A DNA stretch of 40,965 nucleotides from Pseudomonadota bacterium (lineage in GTDB: Bacteria; Pseudomonadota; Alphaproteobacteria; Reyranellales; Reyranellaceae): the NCBI GenBank assembly GCA_018240695.1, contig JAFEFH010000015.1, positions 1 to 40,965 on the forward strand, given 5' to 3'. Made by a program: the position numbers and the translations under genes. This document shows positions 7,225 through 15,172 of the stretch, in pieces. Below the pieces are notes generated by a model, which was not told the DNA's origin, did not search any database, and saw nothing but the letters and a program-made list of their open reading frames with translations. Positions within the stretch are counted from its first letter, which is position 1; each line of letters starts with the position of its first letter.

Positions 7225-8177
7225 GCGCGCACTTCCTCGCGCTGGAAGACGACGTAGGCGGCGGAGAAGACCACGATCATGCCCGCGATCAGACCGGTAA
7301 CCTGCGGCCAGATCAAGAGCAGGCTTTGGTCGAGCGGCAGCGGCGCGTTCGGGATCGCCCCCCGCATCTGGGTCGGCAGCATGAAGCCCAGGGTCCGCGT
7401 CTCGGGATTCAGCAGCCCCAGCAGGGCCTCGCTGAACAACGTCCCGGGCGACAGGCGCTGCAACGCGATGGCCAGTTCCTGGATGCCGACATACTGGTCG
7501 ATGCTGGTGATCTCGGCCGGGGCGAAGCCCAGCACGAGCGCGTTGGCGATCATCGGCCACAGGATGAAGAAGAACAGCCACAGGCCGAGCGCGCACAGCG
7601 CCGAGGTCGCCGTCGAGCGGAAGACCACGGAGAACAGCATGGCGATCGCCAGCCACACCCCGCCGTAGAACACCGCGACGACCAGGAAGCCGAAGGCACG
7701 CGCCACCTCGACGCCGCGCGGCGGGATGCCGAGCAGCAGGAGGCCCGCGCCGAACACGATCAGCCACAGCGCCAGCAGACCGACCGCGAGCGTCATCAAC
7801 CCGCCCAGGAACTTGCCGAGCAGCAACGCGTCCCGGTAGATCGGCTGCGACAGCACGCGGCTGAGCGTCCGCCGGTTGAACTCGCTGTTCACCGAATCGA
7901 AGCCCAGCCCGATCGCCATCAGCGGAATGATGAAGTTCAGCGCCGAGATGAACGAGATCGGCACCTGCTGCGGCTCGATGGTGAAGATGCGCAGGTAGAG
8001 ATAGGCGTCGGCGCTGACGACCGTCCGCAGCGTCTGCAGCGACGAGGCGACCGGGAAGGCGCCGAACACGATCACGAACAGCGTCAGCACCATCATGCGG
8101 ATGCTGGTGAGGTGATCCGACAGCTCCTTCATGAACACCGGCCCGATGCCAGTAAAGGGCGAGCCCTCACGCTGCAT
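7221..8177 (-). CDS. ABC-2 type transporter permease
   Basis: 318 residues with about six hydrophobic segments, among them [46 protein letters not shown] and a final [15 protein letters not shown]. The segment [20 protein letters not shown], ahead of a membrane span, is the cytoplasmic coupling region seen in NosY/YhaP-type ABC-2 permeases, where 'RTL..LLS.P' recurs. It should form a membrane dimer with the ATPase encoded just upstream; the two genes overlap by 11 nt. The direction is probably export or membrane remodelling; no substrate-binding protein of the uptake type is present. Its 3' end overlaps the GNAT-like gene. Confidence 0.9.
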   Translation of the reverse strand: MQREGSPFTGIGPVFMKELSDHLTSIRMMVLTLFVIVFGAFPVASSLQTLRTVVSADAYLYLRIFTIEPQQVPISFISALNFIIPLMAIGLGFDSVNSEFNRRTLSRVLSQPIYRDALLLGKFLGGLMTLAVGLLALWLIVFGAGLLLLGIPPRGVEVARAFGFLVVAVFYGGVWLAIAMLFSVVFRSTATSALCALGLWLFFFILWPMIANALVLGFAPAEITSIDQYVGIQELAIALQRLSPGTLFSEALLGLLNPETRTLGFMLPTQMRGAIPNAPLPLDQSLLLIWPQVTGLIAGMIVVFSAAYVVFQREEVRA

Positions 8178-9105
8178 GGCGCTCTCCCTCGAAGTAGTGC
8201 GTGTAGACCTCTTCCAGGCTGGGCTGGAGATCGGAGAGGCGGCTGAGCGAACCGCCCGCCGTCACGACGTTGCGCGCCACGACCGCCCGCACGTCGCGGT
8301 CGGCGACGACGCGCCACGCCCCCTCGCCCGCCGGCAACACCTGCTGCACGCCCTCGATGCCGCGCAGGGCCGCGGCGACATCGATGCCGCTCGCCTCGAC
8401 CAGGAGCGGGTGGCCCGCGCCCAGCACCTGGTTGGCCAGTTCGACGACCGTGCCCATCAGCGCGATCTTGCCTTTGTTGAAGAGCGCCACGCGATCGCAA
8501 ACGCTCTGCACGCGATCGAGCAGATGCGAGGACAGCAGCACCGCGACGCCCGCCTTCTTCAGGCCGCGGATCATCTCCAGCAGCTCGAAGGTGGCGTGCG
8601 GATCGAGGCCCGACGTCGGCTCGTCGAGAATGGCGATCTCGGCCTTCTTCATCACGATCTCGGCGATGCCGAGCCGCTGGCGCATGCCGCGCGAGAAGGT
8701 GGCGACGCGCTTGTCGGCCACGTCGTCGAGCGCCACGCTCTTCAGCGCCTGCATGATCCGGCCGTTGCTCTCGCGGCGCGGGATGTCGAGCAGGCGCGCG
8801 GTGTAGATCAGGTTCTCGCGCGCCGTCATGTGATCGTAGAAGCCGACCGCATCGGGCAGGTAGCCGACGCGGCGCTTGACCTGGAGCGGCTGCCGCACCG
8901 GGTCGAAGCCCAGCACGGACACCGAGCCGCCGCTCGTCTCGGTGAGACCGAGCATCATCAGGATGGTCGTCGTCTTGCCCGCCCCGTTGGGGCCGAGCAG
9001 GCCGAATATCTCGCCGCGCCGGATGTCGAGATCGATGGCGTCGACCGCGCGGGCCTCGCCATAGGTCTTCAGCAATCCGCGGGCTTCGATGACGTTCTCG
9101 CTCAT
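8167..9105 (-). CDS. ABC transporter ATP-binding protein
   Basis: 312 residues from ATG 9105. The Walker A motif is GPNGAGKTT (residues 38-46), the signature is a variant [12 protein letters not shown] in place of the usual LSGGQ-type sequence, Walker B is [13 protein letters not shown], and the H-loop is [10 protein letters not shown]. The C-terminal extension of about 90 residues is typical of ATPases working with ABC-2 permeases (CcmA/YhaQ/NosF types). It energises the permease encoded downstream. It starts 17 nt after the NEW3-protein stop, so the three are one operon. The long open frame upstream, to 10194, is an antiparallel-frame artefact over the NEW3 gene. Confidence 0.94.
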   Translation of the reverse strand: MSENVIEARGLLKTYGEARAVDAIDLDIRRGEIFGLLGPNGAGKTTTILMMLGLTETSGGSVSVLGFDPVRQPLQVKRRVGYLPDAVGFYDHMTARENLIYTARLLDIPRRESNGRIMQALKSVALDDVADKRVATFSRGMRQRLGIAEIVMKKAEIAILDEPTSGLDPHATFELLEMIRGLKKAGVAVLLSSHLLDRVQSVCDRVALFNKGKIALMGTVVELANQVLGAGHPLLVEASGIDVAAALRGIEGVQQVLPAGEGAWRVVADRDVRAVVARNVVTAGGSLSRLSDLQPSLEEVYTHYFEGERHAA

Positions 9106-9122
9106 CGTCGCCAGCCGGGCCT

Positions 9123-10334
9123 TCAGCGCCGGCCGAAGCGCGCGACCGCGCCCAGCAGGACGAGGAGAGCGATCGCGATGATGCCGATGCCCACCATGCC
9201 CCACAGCGTCGACGTGGTGACGGTGATGCGGAAGTCGGCCGACTTGCTGTCGCCGCGCCCGCCGGCGCGGAACGACGCCACATAGTCGCCGGCGATCGCC
9301 TTGTCGGACGGCGTCACCGACACCTTGACCTCGCGCTTCTCGCCCGGCGCCACGTTCTGGATCGCCTTGGGCGCGAACTCGACCTTCCAGTCGCTGGGGA
9401 CCGAGCCCGACATCTCGACGTTCTCGATCGGCGCGGTGCCGTCGTTGCCGACGATCAGCGTATAGTCGCTGGTCTTGCCGACCTGCGCCTCGCCGCTCAG
9501 CCGGCCGTCCTTGGCCGTGAGCGAGAGCTGGCCCTGGCCGCTGATCTGCAACGTCACCTTCTGCTCGGCCGTGGCGCCCTGCCCGCTCACCTTCACGAGC
9601 ACGGGATAGTTTCCGGCCTTGACGTCGGACGGCGGCCGCACCTTGACCTTGATGTCCTTCGACGCGCCCGCCTCGATCGGCAGCGAGCTGATCTCGTTCG
9701 TGCCGTAGCCTTCGGTGAAGGTCGTCTGGAAGTTGCCCGGGGCCTGGGCCGCGAGCGCCATCGTCATTTCCTTGCCGCTCTCGTTGGTCACCGACAGCGT
9801 GTAGTCGAACGACGACTTGGGCGTGCCGATCAGCGACGGCAGCTGCGTCTTGATCGCGATCTTGGCGGGCACTTCCTTGCCGATGGTGAGCGTCATCGGG
9901 AGCGCGATCGACTGGGTCGCGCCCTTGGCATGCACCACGATGTTCTGCGAACCGGGCGCCGCATCCTTGGGCACCTCGACGCGCAGTTGCAGCGCCACGC
10001 TGTCGTTGGTCGGCGCCATCGCCGCGGCGATCGGCTGGCCGTTGCCCATCACGTCGATCTTCCAGCCCGCCGGCGCGCCGTCGACCGACACTGCGAGCGA
10101 TTCCGGCGCGATGCCGGCATTCTGAAGCTTGAAGCGGATGGTCGAGACCTCGCCCGGCCGGACGGTCTGGGACGGATAATCCGTCAACAGCCACATGCCG
10201 TGCAGCGGTGCTGCATTGGCGGCCGTCGCGGCGGCCGCACCGGCGGGCGGCTTGGGCGGATCGGCGGCGAAGGTCTGGTTGGCAATGAGAATGGGCGCTG
10301 CAATGAGCGCAAGCGAAGCGATAAGACGGCGCAT
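9123..10334 (-). CDS. Exported, membrane-anchored protein with NEW3 (CARDB-like) domains
   Basis: 403 residues. An N-terminal signal peptide ([18 protein letters not shown], predicted cleavage near residue 24) is followed by an Ala/Pro-rich stretch and three beta-rich repeats carrying the NEW3 pattern: [19 protein letters not shown]-like ([10 protein letters not shown]) and [18 protein letters not shown]-terminal segment [18 protein letters not shown] plus basic tail anchors it, leaving the domains outside. The start at ATG 10334 has AGGA 7 nt upstream; the longer frame to 10367 is rejected. NEW3/COG1470 proteins are often encoded next to ABC-2 exporters, as here, and probably act as the extracytoplasmic partner. 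What is moved is unknown. Confidence 0.85.
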   Translation of the reverse strand: MRRLIASLALIAAPILIANQTFAADPPKPPAGAAAATAANAAPLHGMWLLTDYPSQTVRPGEVSTIRFKLQNAGIAPESLAVSVDGAPAGWKIDVMGNGQPIAAAMAPTNDSVALQLRVEVPKDAAPGSQNIVVHAKGATQSIALPMTLTIGKEVPAKIAIKTQLPSLIGTPKSSFDYTLSVTNESGKEMTMALAAQAPGNFQTTFTEGYGTNEISSLPIEAGASKDIKVKVRPPSDVKAGNYPVLVKVSGQGATAEQKVTLQISGQGQLSLTAKDGRLSGEAQVGKTSDYTLIVGNDGTAPIENVEMSGSVPSDWKVEFAPKAIQNVAPGEKREVKVSVTPSDKAIAGDYVASFRAGGRGDSKSADFRITVTTSTLWGMVGIGIIAIALLVLLGAVARFGRR

Positions 10335-10411
10335 TTCTGTATCCTGCGTCTTGAATTGTGCCTGCAATCCCCGGTCTGCGGCGGACGCAAACTAGTCCCC
10401 GAAAGAAGACG

Positions 10412-10440
10412 AAAAAAAGGCGGAGGCTTTGGATAAGCCT
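10412..10440 (-). terminator. Intrinsic terminator of the hydrolase/UDG/ADH/GST operon
   Basis: On the minus strand AGGCTT (10440-10435), a 5-nt loop and AAGCCT (10429-10424) form a 6-bp stem that begins inside the GST stop codon. CCGCC and then seven T (10418-10412) follow. The five bases between stem and T-run make it slightly atypical, so efficiency is uncertain. Confidence 0.55.
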
Positions 10441-11056
10441 ACGCGGCGGCGCTTGGTCGCGCCTTCATGCGCTCGAACCACGCCGTGAGAGTCTTGTTCG
10501 CCGGATCGAGCGGCTGCTTCACGCCGCCCATGAAGTCGAGGAAGGCGAACAGGAAGATGTCCGCCATCGTGATCTTGTTCCCGGTGATGAACGGCCTGGC
10601 CCCCATCATCCCGTCGAGCTTCACCAGCCACTCGCGCGCCGTGGCTTTCAGGTCGTCGGCCGCCTGCGGGATGCAGTGGATGCGGTTCTGGAAGAGCTTC
10701 AGCCCCTCCGAATACCGGAAGCCGTTGGCCGCCGGCTCGACGATGTTGAGGTCGATGCGGCGCGTCCACATGCGCGTGACCGCGCGTTCGGCCGGGGTGG
10801 CGCCCACGAGCGACGGCGTGTCCTTCTTGATCTCGTCGACGTACTCGCAGATCGCCGTGATCTCGGTCAGCACGGTGCCGTCGTCGAGCTCGAGCGCGGG
10901 CAACTGGCCCGCCGGATTGATCTTCAGGAAGGCTTCCTTGCGGTTCTCACCGGCCAGCAGGTCGACCTCGACCTTGTTGGGGATCTCGAATCCCTTCTCG
11001 GCCATGAACATGCGAACCATGCGCGGATTGGGACCGCGCGAATTGTAGAACTTCAT
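10439..11056 (-). CDS. Glutathione S-transferase family protein
   Basis: 205 residues. N-terminal thioredoxin-like half with [32 protein letters not shown] (cis-Pro loop) and [13 protein letters not shown] (the glutathione-contacting E-x-x-A/S helix). The C-terminal half has [17 protein letters not shown], the N-capping box. GGAGGAAA 5 nt upstream of ATG 11056 is an excellent ribosome site. It is the last gene of a minus-strand operon, 15 nt behind the alcohol dehydrogenase. Glutathione-dependent detoxification of a product of that dehydrogenase or hydrolase would be a natural role, but this is inference. Confidence 0.92.
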   Translation of the reverse strand: MKFYNSRGPNPRMVRMFMAEKGFEIPNKVEVDLLAGENRKEAFLKINPAGQLPALELDDGTVLTEITAICEYVDEIKKDTPSLVGATPAERAVTRMWTRRIDLNIVEPAANGFRYSEGLKLFQNRIHCIPQAADDLKATAREWLVKLDGMMGARPFITGNKITMADIFLFAFLDFMGGVKQPLDPANKTLTAWFERMKARPSAAA

Positions 11057-11071
11057 GATTTCCTCCCTGCC

Positions 11072-12091
11072 TCAGCGCCAAGGTTCTACCAGAATTTTGG
11101 TGTGCCGCTCGGGATTTCCCAGCTCCGCGAACGCCCCCTTCACCTCGTCGAGGCCGACCTTGCCGGTGATGAGCGACGGCGCATCGACCCGCCCTTCGGC
11201 GAGCAGCCGCAGGGACCGCGCGAACTCCTCGGGCGTATAGCCCAGCACGAACTGGAGGCTGAGCTCCTTCACGATCCCGAACATCGGCTCGATCGTGTCC
11301 GGCTCCATGCACACGCCGACGACCACGACGCGGGCGTCGCGCGGCACCTTCTCGAACATCTGCTGCAACACGCCCGGCACGCCGACGCATTCGAAGATCG
11401 CCGCGCGCTTGCCGGGCGCGAGTTTTGCATAGGGATCCTCCGTCGCGGGATCGATCACGATGTCGGCGCCCATCTTCACCGCCAGCTCGCGGCGCTTGGC
11501 GGAGAAATCCGCCGCCACGATCGGCCGGATGTTCTTGAGGCGCAGCGCTGCGATGACCGCCAGCCCGACCGGCCCGCAGCCCACGACCAGCGGAGCCTCG
11601 TCGCCCTTGAGCGCGGCCTTCTCCACCGCATGCACGCCGACGGCGAGCGGCTCGGTGAGCGCCGCATGGTCCGTCGAGAGCCCGTTCGGCACTTCAAGCA
11701 GCATCGGCGCCGACAACAGCATCCGCTCGGCATAGCCGCCGACATAGGCGTTGGAATAGCCCATGCCCTTCGGCCCGTCGGCCTCCAGCATCACCGGCAT
11801 GGAGCAGACCCGTGTGCCGGGTTTCAGCTTCTTCTCGGTCTTCGGCCCGTAGTCGATGACCTCGCAGCAGAACTCGTGGCCGAACACGACGTCGCGCGAG
11901 AGGTCCATCGGCGTGCGCCCCGGGATGCGCTTGGTCACCGCGACCATGCGGTGCGCGTGCTTGGCGGCATGCAGGTCCGAGCCGCAGATGCCGCAGCTCA
12001 ACACCTTCACCAACGCCTGCCCCGCCGCCGGCACGGGCTCGGGAATCGTGTCGACGACGATGTCGCCGCCGCGGAAGATCGCTGCCTTCAT
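11072..12091 (-). CDS. Zinc-dependent alcohol dehydrogenase (MDR superfamily)
   Basis: 339 residues from ATG 12091 with AAGGAG 8 nt upstream. Catalytic zinc region CGICGSDLH (Cys and the proton-relay area), then VVFGHEFCCEVIDYG (His-Glu pair), and the Rossmann motif VVGCGPVGLAVIAAL followed by an acidic residue in AADFSAKRR, which points to NAD(H). The four-Cys structural zinc loop of horse-liver-type enzymes is not seen; the region reads CSMPVMLEADGPKGMG. It oxidises a secondary or primary alcohol, or reduces the carbonyl. The start overlaps the uracil-DNA glycosylase stop as ATGA. Confidence 0.92.
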   Translation of the reverse strand: MKAAIFRGGDIVVDTIPEPVPAAGQALVKVLSCGICGSDLHAAKHAHRMVAVTKRIPGRTPMDLSRDVVFGHEFCCEVIDYGPKTEKKLKPGTRVCSMPVMLEADGPKGMGYSNAYVGGYAERMLLSAPMLLEVPNGLSTDHAALTEPLAVGVHAVEKAALKGDEAPLVVGCGPVGLAVIAALRLKNIRPIVAADFSAKRRELAVKMGADIVIDPATEDPYAKLAPGKRAAIFECVGVPGVLQQMFEKVPRDARVVVVGVCMEPDTIEPMFGIVKELSLQFVLGYTPEEFARSLRLLAEGRVDAPSLITGKVGLDEVKGAFAELGNPERHTKILVEPWR

Positions 12092-12675
12092 CTCTTGTCT
12101 CCTTCCAGGGCCGTGCGCACGGCCTTGCGCAGGGCCGGCAACACATCGCGCTCGAACCACGGATTGCGCTTCATCCAGATCCCGCTGCGCCACGACGGAT
12201 GCGGCAGCGGAAACTGCGCCAACCCGTGCGCGGCGAATCCTTTCACCGCGTCCGTCATGCTCTGCTTCGTCTCGAGGTACTGCGCCTGGGCGTAGCCGCC
12301 GACCAGCAGGGTCAGCCGCACGCCCTTCAACACGCCCAGCACCTTGTCGTGCCATAGCGGCGCGCACTCGGCACGCGGCGGCAGGTCGCCGCTGGTGCCC
12401 TTGCCCGGATAGCAGAAACCCATCGGCATCAGCGCGACCTTCGCGGGATCGTAGAACGCCGCCTCGTCGAGGCCGGTCCACGCGCGCAGCCGCTTGCCGC
12501 TGTCGTCGTTCCACGGCACGCCGCTTTCATGGACCCGGGTGCCGGGCGCCTGGCCGATGATCACGATCCGCGACCGGGGCCCGAACTGCACCACCGGGCG
12601 CGGCCCCGCCTTCAGAGCCTTCGCGCACACGGTACAGGCGCGAATCTCCTTCAGCAGGGCGGCGGCACTAGGCAA
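12088..12675 (-). CDS. Uracil-DNA glycosylase family protein, predicted [4Fe-4S]
   Basis: 195 residues from TTG 12675. Catalytic motif 1 is IIGQAPGTRVHESGVPW; motif 2-like segment near the C-terminus is LPLPHPSWRSGIW. Four cysteines, C14-x2-C17 and C88 with C104, have the spacing of the iron-sulfur ligands in family 4/5 uracil glycosylases, so a [4Fe-4S] cluster is expected. The TTG is chosen because the first two ligands must be included and the frame above it runs inside the hydrolase gene; the overlap is then 8 nt. A DNA-repair enzyme inside a catabolic-looking operon is odd; the residue pattern GQAPG differs from the GEAPG of family 4, so it belongs to a less-studied subgroup. Confidence 0.85.
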   Translation of the reverse strand: MPSAAALLKEIRACTVCAKALKAGPRPVVQFGPRSRIVIIGQAPGTRVHESGVPWNDDSGKRLRAWTGLDEAAFYDPAKVALMPMGFCYPGKGTSGDLPPRAECAPLWHDKVLGVLKGVRLTLLVGGYAQAQYLETKQSMTDAVKGFAAHGLAQFPLPHPSWRSGIWMKRNPWFERDVLPALRKAVRTALEGDKR

Positions 12676-13552
12676 TGAACGTCCGCACCGTGTCGACGAA
12701 GGCGTCGAGCCGGTCGTGGTGCACCCAGTGGCCGGCATTGTCGAACTCCACGACCTTGGCGGTCTTGAAGTGCACGAGGCGGCCATCCTTTTCCGGGTTC
12801 GAAGCCCAGCTTTCCTTGCCGTAGACCAGGAGCGTCGGACAGGTGATGCGCGCCCACAGGCCCTCGATCGCCTCGTAGCTCATGTCGTAGGGCTGGTTGA
12901 GCCGCACGTAATTGTCGAACTTCCAGCTATAGGTGCCGTCCTCGTTCTGGTTGACGCCCTGCACCGTGAGGTGGCGCGCCTGCTCGGCGGAGAGATGCTT
13001 GTTCTCCTCCTGCATGCGCTTGAACGCCTCCTCGATCGAGGCGTAGCGGCGCGGCAGGCGGCCCGAGAGCTTGCGCTGCTCGCCCACCCACTCCTGCATG
13101 CGCTCGGCCATGCTCTTGGTGCCGCGCTCGGCGATCACCTTGGGCGACGGCCCAAGGCCTTCGATCGCGACCAGCTTGCGCACGTTCTCCGGATAGGTGC
13201 CGGTGTAGCGCAGCGAGATGTTGCCGCCCAGCGAGTGCGAGACGATCGTCACCGGCGACAGGTTCTGCTGATGGATCAGCTGGGCCAGGTCGTAGACATA
13301 GGCCGACATCGAATAGTTGCCGTCGGGCGACCACTGGCTGTCGCCATGCCCGCGCAGGTCGGGGCAGATCACGTGCCAGTCCTTGCGGAAGGCCTGCGCG
13401 CACCAGTCCCAGTTGCGGCAATGGTCGCGGCCGCCATGGACCAGCAGCAGCGGCGGCGCATCGGGGTTGCCCCAGTCGACATAGTGCATGCGCAGGCGCT
13501 GGGAGATGAAGTGCCGGGAAGTCGGTCCCGGCATGCCGTCGAGGATACTCAT
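12668..13552 (-). CDS. Alpha/beta-fold hydrolase
   Basis: 294 residues from ATG 13552; a TTG one codon earlier is also possible. The nucleophile elbow is SHSLGG (Ser), with oxyanion-hole motif LLLVHGGRDHCRNWD, acid region in CPTLLVYGKESW and catalytic His in FDNAGHWVHHD. The cap domain lies around residues 135-210. It belongs to the large epoxide-hydrolase/esterase/C-C hydrolase group; Ser as nucleophile excludes epoxide hydrolase and haloalkane dehalogenase. It is the first gene of the operon with UDG, ADH and GST, and is divergent from the Rieske oxygenase gene across 270 nt. Hydrolysis of a product of that oxygenase pathway is possible but unproven. Confidence 0.9.
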   Translation of the reverse strand: MSILDGMPGPTSRHFISQRLRMHYVDWGNPDAPPLLLVHGGRDHCRNWDWCAQAFRKDWHVICPDLRGHGDSQWSPDGNYSMSAYVYDLAQLIHQQNLSPVTIVSHSLGGNISLRYTGTYPENVRKLVAIEGLGPSPKVIAERGTKSMAERMQEWVGEQRKLSGRLPRRYASIEEAFKRMQEENKHLSAEQARHLTVQGVNQNEDGTYSWKFDNYVRLNQPYDMSYEAIEGLWARITCPTLLVYGKESWASNPEKDGRLVHFKTAKVVEFDNAGHWVHHDRLDAFVDTVRTFIA

Positions 13553-13573
13553 CAAGGCTACCTTATGGTTTTC

Positions 13574-13602
13574 CCCGTTTTAGTAAGGGAAAATAAAACG
13601 GG
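13574..13602. repeat. 9-bp inverted repeat in the hydrolase/Rieske divergent promoter region
   Basis: CCCGTTTTA (13574-13582) is exactly matched by TAAAACGGG (13594-13602) with an 11-nt A/G-rich spacer. It lies 22 nt upstream of the hydrolase start in a 270-nt intergenic stretch that is clearly richer in A/T than the genes around it. It could be an operator for divergent control or a transcript hairpin in the hydrolase leader. No poly-T run follows closely, so terminator function is not favoured. The rest of 13603-13822 shows no gene. Confidence 0.45.
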
Positions 13603-13822
13603 CGGAGGTCCAAGCCGTTGATTTGCCTGAAGTTTGCCGAAACCGGAACGCCGAAAAGCGAGCGGTGAAACGACAGCGCGGGAAAAGGACGGGGAAAGAG
13701 GCCGGACCATCGGCCAATTCTAGAGGATGTCCGCGCCAACACCCAATCTGGTCACGTTCAACGATATATTGCTGGTCTGCTTGAAACCGGCGCGTCACAC
13801 TGAGACAAATTCCAGGACAGAA

Positions 13823-15166
13823 ATGACCCCCGAACAGAACGATCTGATCACCCGCGTCGGGCCCGGCACCAAGTGCGGCGCGCTGATGCGCCACTACTGG
13901 CATCCGGTGGCGCTGGCCGACGAGCTGGACGGGCCCCGCCCCGCCAAGGCGGTGCGCCTGCTGGGCGAGGATTTCGTCCTGTTCCGCGACGAGCGCGGCC
14001 GGCACGGACTGCTCGACCGCCATTGCGCCCATCGCGGCGCCGATCTCGCCTACGGCCGGCTGGAAGATGGCGGCCTGCGCTGCCTGTTCCATGGCTGGCT
14101 GTTCGACGTCGACGGCAAGTGCCTCGAGACTCCGGCCGAGCCGGAGGGCAGCGTGCTCTGCCAGCGCGTGCGCCAGACCGCCTATCCGGTGGTGGTGAAG
14201 AACGGCATCGTCTTCGCCTATCTCGGCCCCGTTGACCAAGGGGGCGAGCCGCCCGCCTTCCCCGACCTCGACTGCTTCCTCGCCCCGCACAGCCACGCCT
14301 TCGCCTTCAAGGGCCTGATCGACTGCAACTGGCTCCAGGCGCTGGAGGTCGGCATCGATCCCGCGCATGCCTCCTATCTCCATCGCTTCTACGAGGACGC
14401 CGACCCGTCGGGCGACACCTACGGCCGGCAGTTCCGCGGCGCCTCGTCGGACTCCGACATCCCGATGACGCGGATGCTGCGCGAGTACGGCCGGCCGCAG
14501 ATCGACGTCGAGGGCACCGATTACGGCATGCGCCTGTTCGCCCTGCGCCGGATTAACGAGCGCCACACGCATGTGCGGGTGACCAACCTCGTCTTCCCCT
14601 ATGCCTTCGTCATCCCGATGAGCAACGAGATGACGATCACCCAGTGGCACGTGCCGGTCGACGACACGTCCTGCTACTGGTACGCGATCTTCACCAGCTT
14701 CGGCGGGCCGGTCGATCACAAGCAGATGCGCGAGCAGCGCCTGCAACTCTACGAGTTGCCCGACTACAGGCCGCGCATCGGCCGCGACAACCGGTACGGC
14801 TACAACATCGCCGAGCAGGCGAAGCAGACCTATACGGGCATGGGCTTCGACATCAACGTCCACGACCAGTGGGCCGTCGAGGGCCAGGGCCGCATCCAGG
14901 ACCGCACGCGCGAGCATCTCGGCACGACCGACAAGGCGATCATCGCCTATCGCCGCATGCTGCTGTCGGCGATCGGCCGGGTGGCGGACGGCGAGAAGCC
15001 GCCGATGTGGCTCGATCCGGCGCGCGCCGCTTCGATCCGCGGACCGATCACCGTCGACGGCATGGGCCCGACCGACGGCTGGCAGTCCTACTGGAAGGAG
15101 TTCGACGCCCGCCGCCGCAGCGGCTCGAGCTGGGCCGCCCAGACGCTGCCGCCGCTGGTCGCCTGA
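13823..15166 (+). CDS. Rieske non-heme iron oxygenase, alpha subunit (phthalate-dioxygenase-like)
   Basis: 447 residues from ATG 13823, with AGGACAG 3-9 nt upstream; the longer frame to 13727 is rejected. The Rieske [2Fe-2S] ligands are C68-x-H70 and C87-x2-H90, separated as usual. The mononuclear iron site is D179-P-x-H182-x4-H187. Overall length and sequence style match the single-component-type alpha3 oxygenases (phthalate 4,5-dioxygenase, vanillate demethylase relatives). It hydroxylates or demethylates an aromatic or amine substrate using electrons from a reductase; no reductase or ferredoxin gene is in the window, so it must borrow one. The GS-like ligase gene follows after 6 nt, so the two act together. 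Confidence 0.92.
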   Translation: MTPEQNDLITRVGPGTKCGALMRHYWHPVALADELDGPRPAKAVRLLGEDFVLFRDERGRHGLLDRHCAHRGADLAYGRLEDGGLRCLFHGWLFDVDGKCLETPAEPEGSVLCQRVRQTAYPVVVKNGIVFAYLGPVDQGGEPPAFPDLDCFLAPHSHAFAFKGLIDCNWLQALEVGIDPAHASYLHRFYEDADPSGDTYGRQFRGASSDSDIPMTRMLREYGRPQIDVEGTDYGMRLFALRRINERHTHVRVTNLVFPYAFVIPMSNEMTITQWHVPVDDTSCYWYAIFTSFGGPVDHKQMREQRLQLYELPDYRPRIGRDNRYGYNIAEQAKQTYTGMGFDINVHDQWAVEGQGRIQDRTREHLGTTDKAIIAYRRMLLSAIGRVADGEKPPMWLDPARAASIRGPITVDGMGPTDGWQSYWKEFDARRRSGSSWAAQTLPPLVA

Positions 15167-15172
15167 CGCCGC

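Noticed and set aside
9106..10194. Extension of the ABC ATPase frame to 675 residues
   Set aside because: It overlaps the NEW3 protein gene in another frame; the ATPase begins normally at ATG 9105.
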